From NCBI GenBank assembly GCA_963575745.1, contig CAUYUJ010006335.1:785262-849261 (forward strand): 64,000 nt of DNA. The letters are read 5' to 3'. The position numbers were made by a program, and so were the translations under genes. Numbering within the stretch: the first letter of the stretch is position 1; every line of letters starts with the position of its first letter. Shown here in pieces: positions 41,367-52,981 of this stretch. A model generated the notes under the pieces. It searched no databases, had not been told where the DNA came from, and saw only the letters and a program-made list of their open reading frames with translations. The DNA is from Prorocentrum cordatum. Taxonomy: Eukaryota > Sar > Dinophyceae > Prorocentrales > Prorocentraceae.

Positions 41367-41670
41367 AAGGAGGAGGAGGAGGAGGAGGAGGAGGAGGAGG
41401 AGGAGGAGGGGGAGGAGGAGATGGAGGAGGAGGAGGAGGAGGAGGAGGAAGGAGGAGGAGGAGGAGGAGGAGGAGGAGAGAGGAGGAGGAGGAGGAGAGG
41501 AGGAGGAGGAGGAGGAGGAGGAGGAGGGAGGAGGTGGCGGAGGAGGAGGAGGGAGAGGAGGAGGGAGAGGAGGAGAATGAGGATGAGGAGGAGGTGGCGA
41601 AGGGGGAGGAGGAGCAGGAGGAGGAGGAGGTGGAGGAGGAGGAGGAGGAGGAGGAGGAGGAGGAGGAGGA
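41367..41670 (+). repeat. (GGA)n array
   Basis: About 300 nt of GGA/GAA triplets. Both strands open long frames of Glu/Arg/Gly or Ser/Pro/Leu. Confidence 0.95.
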
Positions 41671-41814
41671 TAATGATACTGTCGGTTCACAAAGTGAAGG
41701 AATATGGGGCATTTTAACCGAGGGGGGTGGATGTCTCCCGTCGTGGGAGTGCCTCGCCTTCTCGGCCTTGGTTAAAGACTTGGGCCACAAGCCTTGGCAG
41801 ATCATCCTTAAGAA

Positions 41815-42011
41815 CCCTCGCCCGTCGGTTTGGCTCGAGTGTGTAAACTGGCGAAGACACCGCAACAGCCACAAAAACAAAGACCCAATTTGGTACTAAG
41901 GTTCATACGATGCGAATCGTGCACCCAGTGTCTTGCAACGTGCAGCCTGTGCCCGAAAGGAACCATGCGGAAATCCCCATTCAAGTTGAGGGGCTCGAGA
42001 CACGGGGTCAA
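41815..42011 (-). pseudogene. C-terminal zinc ribbon of second LINE
   Basis: The minus-strand frame reads FGHRLHVARHWVHDSHRMNL, then LGLCFCGCCGVFASLHTRAK, matching the H-x-LH then C-x-CC-G arrangement of the ribbon seen at 3241-3340. It lies after RNase H in the expected order. Confidence 0.45.
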
Positions 42012-42319
42012 CTTCTAGACCTCGAGGCGATCCTTGGAAGCAGACCCCAGACAGCGCTTGTACTTACGCCCACTGTCGTCCAACGCGTGGGACGTGGCGA
42101 ACAAGGACACAACACTGGGAGCAGGCGCCACGACAGGAGAAGGAGGAGGGGGAGGAGGAGGACCCTCACTATCCTGGTGCCTCCGTCTCTGTATCTCCCG
42201 CTCCTGCTCCTGCTCCGGATCGCCGCGAGCAACAGGCGATGGCGCACGAGGGAAGCTTTGCGCTCTACGTCCAAGATCTGATGACGCACATTCAAGGGGA
42301 CTCAGAGCTCCTCGGCCTT

Positions 42320-42830
42320 CGCACCTACGATCTCATCCACCGCCGTGTTCCCGATCACCTTCCACCTCTCAGCCCGACCCTCGACTATCGACTGCCCGTC
42401 CAGGTGGGAGTGTACGAAATCGACCTGGATACCGTTTTCGCTCCTGGAACTGGAAGTGAGCAGGATCTGAATACTGGCCCAGAGGCCGGCATCGGCTCCA
42501 CTAGGAGCCGCGAATGTCCTGGCCCCCAGCCCGAGAAGAGGGGTTCGCAATCGGTAACATACCGGACGGCCCCTCGACTGCACCACAGTGCCAGGCACAG
42601 TGCCTTCAGCTCGCCTCGGGGCACCGATAGGCGCATGCCAGCAAGGCCCCCTGACACGTAGGCTGCTACGCGCGGGGGGTCGAAAGACTCCATGATACAT
42701 ACTCCTAGAGTTACTCTGCGGAGGCGCGGATCTGCTGTGTCGGCGCCGCCGCTGGAGTCCCCAAAGATGATGATCTCCTCGCCGATGCGTGCAGGAAAAC
42801 ATCCAGGACCAAGTTCGCCGGACAATCCGA
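42320..42830 (-). pseudogene. RNase H of second LINE, frame-shifted
   Basis: One minus-strand frame reads EIIIFGDSSGGADTAD with the first Asp, then LSVPRGELKALCLALW with the Glu, then VRYVTDCEPLFSGW with the third-motif Asp. A second frame further on reads VDFVHSHLDGQSIVEG and VIGNTAVDEIVGAKA with the His and final Asp; the usual AD is VD. A frame change lies between them near 42500. Confidence 0.65.
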
Positions 42831-43309
42831 AAGCCTCCCAGTCGTCGGACAGCAAGGGTGATGGCACTATAATCCAGTCCTTCGGAAGCAAACCGCGGAG
42901 CCACAGACAGGCGTGGGATGCACTCTGCGAAGACGCCCAGGGTATGAGGCTATCTATTACTGGCTTCGTAAACAGGCGGGCACTGCAGTGTCTCAGGAAC
43001 ATGAATATTGCTGGCCTGATGATCAGAGTTCAGGCGACCCTTGTACATCCGAATCCGCGCACCTCCGATAGCGATATTCAGCAGGATGCCGGCTAGCCTG
43101 GGGCCGCCAGGCGACGCAGAGCTGAGCTGCTCCAAAAGCCTGCGAAGTGAAAAAGGCGTCCGTGCCATGCAGAAGCCCCTCGCCATCGAAGGGTTGGGCG
43201 GCATTGTCCAGAATGGTGCCATGGGCGCTTCGTCAACATCCCAAACAAACTCGTCAAACGAATCCAGGAATCTGTTACCTGTGACACCTTCGCCTGGAAA
43301 GATACCCAA

Positions 43310-44368
43310 TCATGGGTCTGCATATGTAATGCGCCAATCAGATGGTCCTCGCGGGACCCAACCAAAAGATACCACATACGTGACAATAACAGGCAATCGA
43401 CCTCGGATATGCCGAGGTCGTCGTGCAGGGTCAACAGCTTGTAGCTTGACGCGCACCTTGGACCAAACCCTTCTCACTGCAGGCCTGATCTCTGGGTGGT
43501 CGCGCCACTGCTGAAGCCGCGAAGCGAACGTTCCATGCGCGAAACTCTGAGCTGGGTCCTGTCCAGGAGCACGAACTGCAAGCAGCGTCGTGAGACAGCG
43601 GCCATGTGTCTTAGCATGGCAAGCGGCGCCCAGCTTACGACCATGCGAAGTCAGGTACTGTCCGAAACCTCCGTGCATCTGACATCCGTAGCTGCCCACC
43701 GGCTGTCCTCCTTGGGTCTCCAATCGAGCCGAGATCTTATGCTTGTGGTGTGCACGTGCGAAACGACTAGCACGACGATGCCGATCCAAATGTTTTGCAA
43801 CTCGATTAAGACGCTCAAACCGTGCATGGCGGCGGCCTCCTCCCATATCAATCCCCAAGTAAGTACACTGGCGAGCAGTATGCGGGACAATGCCCTTCCT
43901 CCTCAAAGCGGCAACAATAACAACGGCATCCGACTGATGATTGCATGTGATCACAGGTGTACTAGAAATTCGCAAACCCTGGGACCTCAGGGCGTTGGCC
44001 GTTTCATTCAAACATCGCACCATTTCCACTCGTATCTGCCGTCGTGACCCCTTGGTGAATTGGGGGAGGTCGTCCAGCCATAGACGATGGCTGAGCCTCA
44101 GGTTCGCTATGCAAGCCTTCTGCGTCGCGTAATATGTCATGATGCGCGCGTATCTGGTGCCACCGCTGAGGCCTTGCACGATGGACCTGATGACCTTGAT
44201 CGGTTCGGAGTACGCGGGCATCTGATTCAGCGTGCGTGGGCATGCGCGCTGAAGTATCTCAAGACAGAGGACCGTCGATGGACATCCCAAACGGACTACA
44301 GCGCGCACCGGTTTCAGCCAACTCATGGTGTCGAACTCTGCGTGAGATCGACCAAGTTGTGAGCGCAC
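43310..44368 (-). pseudogene. Reverse transcriptase palm/thumb of second LINE
   Basis: This minus-strand frame of 352 residues begins within motif A (EFDTMSWLKPV). Residues 62-72 (SIVQGLSGGTR) match the template-grip motif. Residues 97-100 read WLDD, the catalytic motif with both Asp kept. YLGIDMGGGRRHAR follows at about 138-151, the strand after the thumb. The last 100 residues are a basic region typical of LINE C-terminal RT extensions. Retention of the DD pair makes this copy younger or less damaged than the element at 12.4 kb. Confidence 0.7.
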
Positions 44369-44760
44369 GAAGTCTCAAGTGCTGCCGCCGTCTCCTCGTC
44401 CAGGAGCCGACGAAGAGCCTCCTGGAGGGATGCGTTTGTTTTGGCCGCGGCATCCCAGGGCGGGTCAGTGGCCGAGGTCCATTGCTGGGCCCATGGTTCT
44501 GGAGCCTTGCTCCAGACCCGGCCGATCATGGCGATGATGCGATCGCCCGAGGTTTTTCTTCTTAAGAGGCTTCCCGTGCACCGAGAGAACCTGCGCGGGC
44601 CACATGAGGAGGGTCTCCGCGCAGTTCAGTGGGTCGGCACGCCCCTGGGGCCCCACATCAGGAAGACGCTCAAGGTCCCCAGGCGAGATGCGGTCGACCC
44701 CGAGTCCAGTTTCAGCTTTCATGCCCCGAAGAGCCACCCGTAGATCGCGCACCTCGAGGA
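44323..44760 (-). pseudogene. Reverse transcriptase N-terminal part of second LINE
   Basis: Two minus-strand frames supply the fingers. One reads LREVRDLRVALRG..., then ETGLGVDRISPGDLERLP and LMWPAQVLSVHGKP. After a shift at about 44530 the other reads MIGRVWSKAPEPWAQQW to CAHNLVDLTQ, where motif A begins. Compare TGIGVDRWLP and WPTHMATVLF in the first element. Confidence 0.6.
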
Positions 44761-44764
44761 GGGG

Positions 44765-46070
44765 GGGGGGGCTCAGGATTAGCGCGGGCGGCGTCGCGAA
44801 CGACTGCGAGGTCGCCGCCGAGAGCTGCCGTTGGATCCTAAACCTCTGGAGCCCGCGAGGTCCTCCAACGGCGCGACTTACAATCAATAATGTCCTTCGG
44901 GCGGTGCAGCGCCCCGCCGCCGTCGCCGGCGATTTCAATGGAGGGAGGGGGTCCTGACCGGCGGGGCGATGGGGCCCCCCAGCGCTGGCGTCGTCGACGC
45001 CCGCTCGCAGAACTCCTTGAGCGACAAAGCCGGTCGCCCTTCGCTGGCTGCGCAAGGCCAGCCGACGAGCCAGATCGGCAAGAGAGGTGACTTCTCGATC
45101 TGGCAACTCGCGAATCGCGCGGAGAGTGGGCAATCATTCTGACCCGCTGACGCCATGTCCTTCGCGGGTGATCGAGTGGGCCCGCTCGGGTCGATCGCCA
45201 ACTGGGTCGCGACGCGCTCGTTCCAGCGACTGGCGCTGGAGGTGGCCGCTCCGACGAGAACGGCGTGCGTGTGGAGTCGGGCAAGCGTGATATGCGACCT
45301 TGTCCACCAATTGGTGGTAGTGTCTCCCAGCGGTGTCTCGCGATCTGTATTATTTCCATTGGCCTCGTGAACTTCGAACCTGGGCGCCAGCGCGGGGGGG
45401 GGGCCTTCGGGAACAGGGTCCTCTTGATGATGCTCCAGGATGGCGGCCTCGACCTGGGGCGGGTGGGCACCGCTGGGGGGCGGCGACTCTCGGGGCCATT
45501 CCGGTAGACCGCGGACTCCTCGATGTAGGTGGGGGGCGGGGGGGGGGGGGGACTGGCAAAACCTGCGCGAGCTCTACGGGCCCCAAAGCTCTGGTGGGAC
45601 ATAATTGGAGGGCGTGGCACGCATGATACGGTGGCTGGGCGACTGGGAAGTATTAGAAGCCGCGCCAGTTTCAGCGGCGGCGGGGGCCCCCGACGGCGCG
45701 CCATCGGGGCGGGGATGGGAGCCCGCAGGGGGCCCAGGACAACCCGCCGCCGACGACCTAGGAGGCCCCTCGCGCGCGGTCCGCGAACCGGCGCCCCCGG
45801 GCGTGAGAAAACCCCCAGGGTCCCCAAGGCGCACCGTGGAGGAGGCCACCTCAGTACTAAGGCTGGGCCCCACACTTGGACAGGTACTGGCATCTGCCCT
45901 GGGCGCGGGCATGGTAGATGTGGAATTGAGTTCGTCAGCCCAAGGATCTTCTTCAGAACAGCAGGAGGCAACTTCGATCTCGTCGCCAACGTCCGTGGAT
46001 TCACCCGTGGCCAATGCCCTGGGATTGGAAGATGATGGGTTATCCAAGACGTCGCCGAACAACTAACTCT
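44765..46070 (-). pseudogene. Linker between endonuclease and RT of second LINE
   Basis: Long minus-strand frame rich in Pro, Arg, Ser and Ala from about 46070 to 44838. It has no recognisable domain and contains C8-C14 runs near 45390 and 45535. Its length exceeds that of the first element's linker, so an insertion or repeat expansion is likely. Confidence 0.4.
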
Positions 46071-46099
46071 ATCTGGCGTTCCTCTTTTCGGCTGCTGCC

Positions 46100-46951
46100 T
46101 GGCGAGCGATGTTCCTCTGCGCTCGAGTCTCGCTGGACTTGAAGATGCGGGCTCCTTCCCTGGTCTCGCCGGCTGCGGCAACTTGGGCGCTGGGCCGAGA
46201 GTCCGCGTCAAGAGCTGCCTGCCAGACTGGCGCGGGTCCAGCGTGATGCCTAGGCGCGTCATCCAGGCCACGGCGGTGTTGGGCCGCATCGCCGTCGCGC
46301 GCGCCATGGCGGATGTGCTGCAGAGGGTGTAATCCAAGACATTGCCATTCACACTTGCGTCGCAAGTGCACTCACTGCATGGCTGCCGCTGGGCCGTTGA
46401 AGTCCCCGATGACGACCCGCGACAGCTGCAAGCAGTGCAAGGAGGCGCCTCGGCGCTGGCGGCGAAGCAAGTTCGAGCCTGCGAACCCCATGGAGCTCAG
46501 CCCGTAGACGCGTGCCAGGATGAGCGTGCACCCCGTCATGCGAATGACCGCTGGCATCATTCCGCCGAGGATATGTCCCTCACCCGCGCGAAGGACTTGC
46601 GTATAACGAAGAGCTTCAAACCTCCGACTTTGAAGGTGCGATCCATTCCCCACCTTCATTGGCTTGCTCAGCTGGCCCTGGGGCAACGGCATGATCGTGG
46701 CTATGCGGCCGAGCGGGATGAGCGAGAAGGCGGAGTCCTGCTGCGCGAGAGTCCTGGCCCCAGCGCTGTGCAGCAGACCTGCCCACGTGCGTCTCCGCGA
46801 TCGCGAAGATGTCGGAATGCGGCTTCTGGGGGAGGAAATGCTTCCAGATGCGCTTGCTCATGCAGGTGGCATTGCCAAAGAGCAGCGACGTGCAGGCAAC
46901 CCCGTCACAATCAGAAGATTCCGACTCCTGCGTGCTGGTCGAGTTGGCCAA
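46100..46951 (-). pseudogene. Endonuclease domain of second LINE, frame-shifted
   Basis: The minus strand gives three successive parts. The frame from 46951 reads HSDIFAIAETHVGRSAAQRW, with the catalytic Glu in AETH. The frame from 46692 reads GCTLILARVYGLSSMGFAGS and SRVVIGDFNGPAAA, with the GDFN motif. The frame from 46352 reads GNVLDYTLCSTSAMARA, the strand with the conserved Asp before the active-site His. These are the APE-type endonuclease motifs in order, split by two frameshifts. Confidence 0.65.
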
Positions 46952-47077
46952 AGGTGTGCAGCGTGTATCGCCCCTGGGCGATGCTGATGAGGAAGAGGAT
47001 GTCGCTGGACCTGCCGGTGACGGCGTAGAAGGCGAGCTCGGCGATCCAGGCCCGACTGGGCCCCCAGCCGTTCTCGA

Positions 47078-48189
47078 TCACTTGGCGGCCGCTGCAGCAA
47101 AGCCCTTGCTTTTAGATTTGGCAGACTCGGGGGCAGGGCCTTTGCTGTTCACCTGGCTGCGCTGGTTCTGATGCATGGCTTCGGCGGCGGCAAACTTGGC
47201 CTCCGACAGCTTCGCCGCCTCCGCCTGCGCTGCTGCCTTGCGAGCAGCGCCCCCGGCGGCCTCGGCGGCAGCTGGCGGGGGGGCGGTGCTGGTGGCGGTC
47301 GCGGCAGCAGCTGGGTGAGCTGGGCCAGGGCCAGCAGCTGGGGCCGGCTCTTCCTTGGCCGCTGCCTGGGAATCATCGGCGGGATCACCATCCTCATCAA
47401 TTTTCCTCTTTTTCTGCTCCCGAGCTTCAATCTGCTGGCGGATGGCGGCGGCGCGATCCAACCAGCCGCGGATCTGCTCCTCGCGCTGGCTGAGGTTGGC
47501 GTTGGCCTCCTTCAGCTTCGCCTCGAGATCCTGCGTGTGTTTCTTCTTCTGAATCCAGCTCATCCAGGTCAGTGAAGATATTCTCATTCAGCGAGAGATG
47601 GAAGATGGGCTGGTCTCCTGGGGGCGCGGCAGCGAAGTTCCGTGACTACTCCCTCAGCCCGCGCAAGACGGCGGGCCGCGTCCTGTCTGGCGGCCGCCGC
47701 GCTGGCCAATAGAAGAGCGACCGCCTTCTGCTTCTCCTGCCGCGGTGAGGAGTCCCTTCAAGCGGGCCACCGCGTTCGCCGCCTGGGTGTGCTTGGTGTC
47801 CGCGTCGCGCCAGGCCGAGTCCGCCTTGCGCGCCGCCTCCGCCGCGGCGTCCTTGAATTGGCAGCGGCATGCTGGGGGCGCAAACTGGCGAGCTTGGCGT
47901 GCCCTGTCTGCAAGGCGCTCTGGATGAGCGGGTCGGCGGTGACTTTGATAGCGTTCGCCAAGTGCTCGAGGGATCCCGAGCTGTCCTGCGCAGCGGCGGT
48001 GTCCTGCTTCAGGATGGTCTTGGGGTTGTCGGCACTGCTCTGCTGGGTGGTGCTGTACTCATCGAAGCTGACCTTCGTCTTGCCCTTGCCGCTGCCTGCG
48101 GACTTGGATCGGCTGACGTGCAAACGAAGCTGACGATGATATTGCGAGCACTGCTTTGGATTTCGCTCCAGCAGGGTAATTTCGCCCAT
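47078..48189 (-). pseudogene. ORF1-like coiled-coil region of second LINE
   Basis: From 48189 the minus-strand frame reads NPKQCSQYHRQLRLHVSRSK and SLEHLANAIKVTADPLIQSA. After a shift near 47870 another frame reads KDAAAEAARKADSAWRDADT. A third, from 47587, reads KHTQDLEAKLKEANANLSQR and IRQQIEAREQKKRKIDEDG, a clear coiled coil followed by an Ala/Pro-rich tail. The position before the endonuclease and the coiled coils match the ORF1-like region of the first element. A zinc finger is expected upstream and is only faintly suggested near 48230. Confidence 0.5.
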
Positions 48190-48744
48190 CTGCTATTCGG
48201 AAGTGCCACGTAGCCCCAGAGCGGTGGCAGCTGGGAGGGCGAGGAGGCAGAAGGGCTGAGGGGGCCCGACCTGGAAACGCTGCGCGGTTACGAGAAACAA
48301 GTTGCGAGACGCCAGAGCGGAACATGGGTGGTAGTCGGGAGTGGCGCCCGTGGGCATGTCGGGGGGGCGGGGCTTTTGGGCGGGGCGGGGGATGGAGAGC
48401 CAGTTGGCGAGTGCAGCGCTCTGTCGCATACGTAGCATAGCACAGTCATGCTGTGAACGCGAGCAGATGCGCATCACAATTAACGTGTAGGCAGGCGTGC
48501 ATTTGGGAATGACAGAGGCTGTAGACGTGTGTTACCGACGACTACTCCGATGGCTTTGCCCGTGTATTTTCACACCCTGGAAACATCGCGACAGATACTT
48601 CATACACGCGAAGCCCACCTGGAACACCCACTGTTCTCCAAGTTTCCCCTTTCCTGCCAGAGCCTTACTTGAGCCGCCCCCGAGCTCCCTCAGGAGGCTC
48701 CAAACGCCCTTGCGTGACTGGGGGGTGAAGGGGGGGAAATGGGC

Positions 48745-48833
48745 AGGTCACGTCGCGATTCGTGCCGGCGATGTCTGGGAATGCTTGGGTACTATTACTT
48801 CCCAGACGGTGCCGGTGCGATTCGTGACGTGAC
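48745..48833. repeat. Fold-back element 1
   Basis: Left arm 48745-48780 (ggtcacgtcgcgattcgtgc, ending tctgggaa) and right arm 48798-48833 (starting ttcccagac, ending gtgacgtgacc) pair in 29 of 36 positions around a 17-nt loop. G-rich tracts lie on both sides (48716-48738 and 48834-48858). A related fold-back with the same arm sequence type is at 54855-54946. Confidence 0.8.
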
Positions 48834-49164
48834 CAAGGGGGGCAATTGGGGGAGGGGCGGTCACAAGAGCGTCCGCGAATAATAAACAAGCTCGCGGGCC
48901 CCACAAGAGGTTCCAAGATGAGTTCAAGACGGCCTCAGGAAGCCATGTTTGCTTGAGGCGACTCTGCATCGATGTTCTCGTGATCTGTTCTAGATTCTAG
49001 ACGCTTCCCGTGACCTCGTCAGCCCCTCCAGATCCGATGGCCGGACGAGTTTCCCTGAGCAAGGATGTGTAGGAGCATGCGGTGGAATCCAGGGCTGAGT
49101 AAGATATCGTACCCCAAGAGGGGGGGGATGGAGGAGGAATCGGAGGAAGAGGATGGAGAGGGGG

Positions 49165-49165
49165 A

Positions 49166-49211
<46 letters not shown>

Positions 49212-49216
49212 TCGTC
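49165..49216 (+). repeat. (GTC)n microsatellite
   Basis: About 17 GTC/CGT triplets, preceded by GGA-rich sequence. Confidence 0.9.
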
Positions 49217-49289
49217 GGACCGTTGCATGAGCTCCAGGCTGTACTCCCAACTACTCAACCGATTCGAAAGAACATAGAGGATGAAACCA

Positions 49290-49480
49290 AATGAAAATCA
49301 AGAGGGCGCTCGCGTTCCTCGACTGGGTCCCTGATGAGGAGCTGTCCTCCTTGGGCGAATACCAGGGCGCTACGGCGAGATACTCGCGGGCGCGCGCTAG
49401 TGCCCTGGCATTCCTGCGGCGCTGGGCCTCTGCTCGGTGGAGGGCGATCCTCGCCTGCTGCTCCTTCGTGAGCTGGGGAG
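49290..49480 (-). CDS. Exon-like island, minus strand, Pro-rich then charged helix
   Basis: The minus-strand frame gives a poly-Pro run from the GGA array and then LTKEQQARIALHRAEAQRRR and ARALARAREYLAVAPW. The helix resembles a short motif (L-T-x-EQ-x-AR-I-x-x-x-R-x-x-A-x-x-RR) found at the start of several DNA-repair proteins, so a repair or replication factor is possible, but that is inference from one helix. No gene structure is visible. Confidence 0.3.
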
Positions 49481-50344
49481 GAGGAGGAGGAAGAGGAGGA
49501 GGTGGAGGAGGAGGAGGAGGAAGATGAGCAGGAGGCGAAGGAGAGGGGGCGAAAGGGGAGACCTCCAAAGCCCGCTGCTCGGTCGAAGTCGGCTGGCTGG
49601 GTGGGGGGGGTCGTACCAGGCAGAGTCTATCGGATTCTCGTCCTGGGGAAGGGGGCTACAGGAAAGCTCCTTTCCCCTTGGACTCCAGAAAAAAACGATG
49701 AATTACAGGGTCAACACGTTTTGAATTCCCCTGGTCCCGCTTGCCGCCGGCGACGTCTGGACCGAGGGCGACTTCCTGGTCACATTCGTGTGTCCACGGA
49801 ACGCAGACATGCTTGCGACTGTTGACTATTCATCACGTCCTGGCAATTTGCTCCATAAGCGAACTCTGCTGTCTTATACGGTGCTGCTACCTGTGGCGCG
49901 CTGTGAACGGTGGCGTCGGCCACGGCCTTACACGCTCTGCTGGGGCGAATTTTCTTAGAAGGTTCGCCAGGCTCGGTCACTCCCGCGGCCCAGGAGCGTC
50001 AAGCGGGAGCCTTTTCCATGAGAGCACGCGCCCTGGCCGGGCGTGGAACGAAGCAACTCCTGGAGCCTGGGTGCCTGGACGTGCGGATACACATCATGCT
50101 GGTGCTCGCGCTGATCGAAGTCAGTGGCAGAGGAAACGGGAGAGGAGATGAGGGCGACGGGGAGAGCCACTTCCATGAGGTGCGAGCAGCTCTAGCCCAC
50201 GTCGCTGGGATGGGGTGCTGCATCCACCCCCCCTGTCCCAGCACGGAGTTCTTTGGACAACATTAAGATTAGAGCCTGAAGGAGCTGCCCTCCTATTCTA
50301 AGCTGCCCTTGATGCTTGGTAGAGCAGCCTGGGATCCCCCAAAC

Positions 50345-50444
50345 ATCTTCCAGGATCAGAATGATGCTGGTGAGGATTAAGTTAATGATGATGCTGCTTA
50401 TGATGCTGCTGATGATGCTGACGCTGATGCTGATGATAATGCTA

Positions 50445-50510
<66 letters not shown>

Positions 50511-50745
50511 CTGGTGGTAATGATGATGATGCTGCTGTTGCTGGTAGGAAGGTAGTATTGTGATGTTTATGATGATGGTGATGATGATGACAATGCTGAT
50601 GATGGTGATGATGATGAGGATGATGATGATTATGATGGTGGTGGTGATGGTGATGCTTGTAATCGTGATGGTGATGATATCGATGACAGTTTCGGTGGTA
50701 GTGGCAGTGATGCTGATGGGCTGTTGATGATGATGATGATGCTGC

Positions 50746-50787
<42 letters not shown>

Positions 50788-50800
50788 CGATGTCTGGTTG
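50345..50800 (+). repeat. (GAT)n array
   Basis: GAT triplets with GCT, GGT and GTT variants. Confidence 0.95.
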
Positions 50801-50816
50801 TGGTGGTGATGGTGGT

Positions 50817-50953
50817 GATGATGATGAGGATGAGGAGGAGGAGGATCAGGAGGAGGAGGGCGAGGAGGAGGAGGAGGATCAGGAGGAATAGGATAAGGAG
50901 GGGTGAAGAGGAGGAGGAGGAGGATTTAGGAGGAGGTTGGGGGGGAAGGAAGG

Positions 50954-51012
<59 letters not shown>

Positions 51013-51250
51013 GTGATGGTGATGGTGATGATGGTGATGATGATGATGCTGATGATGATGATGGTGGTGATGATGATGCTGATGTTGGTGATGATGATGG
51101 TGATGATAATGGTGATGATGGTGGTGGTCGTGCTGCTGGTGATTGTGATGCTGACGATGATGACGATGAGTATGGTGGTGGTGGTGGTGATGGTGTTGGT
51201 AATGGTGATGATGGGGAAGAGAAGGAGGATCAGGAGGAAGAGGGTCAGGA
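50817..51250 (+). repeat. (GGA)n then (GAT)n array
   Basis: GGA triplets to about 50935, then GAT/GGT triplets to 51215, then a short GGA run. Confidence 0.95.
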
Positions 51251-51269
51251 GAATGACGAGGAGGACCAG

Positions 51270-51950
51270 TGTAAACATAAGTCCCATCAGCGATATTGCA
51301 GTCAACGTGCCGTCCAAGGTCCCTCTTCATAGGCCTCTACAAGGAACGTTTTTCACAGAAGGTAGTGCATTGTTAGAAGAACAATCGTTCAACAAATCTG
51401 GAATTGTCCTAGAACACCATTCCTGGGTGGTCAGCGCCGCGAATCACCGTTACTGACGCGTCTTGGCGACCCTGAATCTGGCCAGAACACCATTTCTGGG
51501 GCCTCAACACCACGAATCAACGTTACTGTTGCGCCCTGACAGTCCGACATCGTGCCAAACCACCATCTCTGGGAAACTGATGCTGAAAAGGAACCGCCCT
51601 CCCTCCGTGAAACTTTCTATGACGGGTGTGTGCGGCGCTATGGCGAGAGCCATATCTTGAAAACGTCTCGCCCTCCATCTGTGGATTGACTGCAATGAAG
51701 AATTGTGTGCGCGGCGATAAGGCCAAGGCGAGAGCAACATTTCGAATTCCAAATTTTTGAAACGGATATGCGCGTCGCTTAGGCAAGAGCCACATTATGA
51801 AGGCCACCTGTCCTCAATCGGTGAAACTGCTTCAACTTTTTAGAGCGGATGTGCGCGGCGCTGAGGCGAGAGCCACATTTTGAAAGTGACCCACCCTCCA
51901 TTCGTGAAACTGTTTCGTATGTTAAGCTTCAGAATCGTAAATGGTGAGGA
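51270..51950 (+). repeat. Degenerate ~78-nt repeat block, locus 2
   Basis: Diverged copy of 26335-26995: catcagcgatattgcagtca and ccaaggtccctcttcatagg at the left, then units with gcgcggcgc, gagagccacattttgaaa and ccctccat. It ends with the boundary segment ctcaggcgaaacgcccggcc and gggtgcgacggggag at 51953-52010. Confidence 0.7.
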
Positions 51951-52074
51951 ATTCTCAGGCGAAACGCCCGGCCCGCCCTTCCGACTGGCCTCCGGGTGCG
52001 ACGGGGAGGTGTAATTCAAAAGGGAAGGAATGGAGGATGAGGAGGAGGATGAGGAGGAGGACAGCTATCACCCC

Positions 52075-52805
52075 CCTGGGTGATGGTGATGGTGATGGTG
52101 ATGGTGATGGTGATGATGATGATTATGATTATGATGACGACGATGATGATGATGATGCTGATGACGATGCTGATGCTGATGATGATGATGATGATGCTGC
52201 TGCTGATGATGATGATGATGATGATGACACTTATTAGTATTAATAGTAATACTCTTATTCTAATATTCCTATTATTATCAGGATGCTGATAATGATGCTG
52301 CTGATGATGATGATGATGATGATCATGATGCTGATGATGCGGATGATGCTGATGATGCTGATGATGATGCTGATGATGACGATGATACTTTATGATGGTT
52401 ATGATGTTGACGACGACGATGTTGACGACGCCGATGATGATGCTGCTGATGATGATGATGATGATGATGGTGGTGATGATGTTGCTGATGATGATGATGA
52501 TGGTGGTGGTGGTGATGATGATGATGATGATGATGATGATGGCTGCTGCGGCTGATGATGAATCTGATGATGATGAGGGGGAGGAGGAAAAGGAGGAAGA
52601 TGAAAAGGAGGAGGAGCAGAAGTAGGAGGATCAGGAGGAGGAGGAGGAAGAGGAGGAGGAGGAGGAGGAGGAGGAGGAGGAGGAGGAGGAGGAGAAGAAG
52701 AATCAGGAGAAGGAGGAGGCGAAGGAGGGGGAGGAGGAGAAGGACCAGGAGGAGGAGGATGAGGAGGAGGAGGAGGATCAGGCGGAGGAGGATGAGGAGG
52801 AGGAG
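52075..52805 (+). repeat. (GAT)n then (GGA)n array
   Basis: GAT/GCT/GGT triplets to about 52575 with an AT-rich break at 52230-52285, then GGA triplets to 52805. Confidence 0.95.
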
Positions 52806-52981
52806 GTGAGGGGGGAGGCCCGCCTCGCCGTCGGCGCCTCGGAGCTCCTCCGCTCCTCGGTCGACGCGCGGCTCGCCCCTGTTGAGCCGCTGTCGCTGGA
52901 GGACCTCGGCTCGGCGCGCTCCCTCGGGGAGGGCACCGCCGCCATGGCGCCGGCGCTCCGCGGATTCAGCACTGGGGCACG
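52806..52981 (+). CDS. Exon-like island after GGA array
   Basis: The frame continues from the GGA array into RGEARLAVGASELLRSSVDA, RLAPVEPLSLEDLGSARSLG and EGTAAMAPAL with G/C-rich third positions. It resembles the other islands beside GAG arrays. No family recognised, and the frame then runs on into less convincing sequence. Confidence 0.25.

Larger units (their letters stand above)
41810..48330 (-). mobile_element. Second LINE-like retroelement, near full length, minus strand
   Basis: Read on the minus strand from about 48330 down to 41810, the order is coiled-coil ORF1-like region, endonuclease, a long linker, reverse transcriptase, RNase H and C-terminal zinc ribbon. This is the same architecture as the element at 12394-18258 but with low sequence similarity, so it is probably a different family. 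Frames change at least six times, so it is inactive. No spliced-leader relic was seen near its 5' end around 48.2-48.5 kb. Confidence 0.7.

Noticed and set aside
43685-43700. Second spliced-leader relic (tccgtagctgcc)
   Set aside because: Only the first few bases agree, and the CATTTTGGCTC part is missing.
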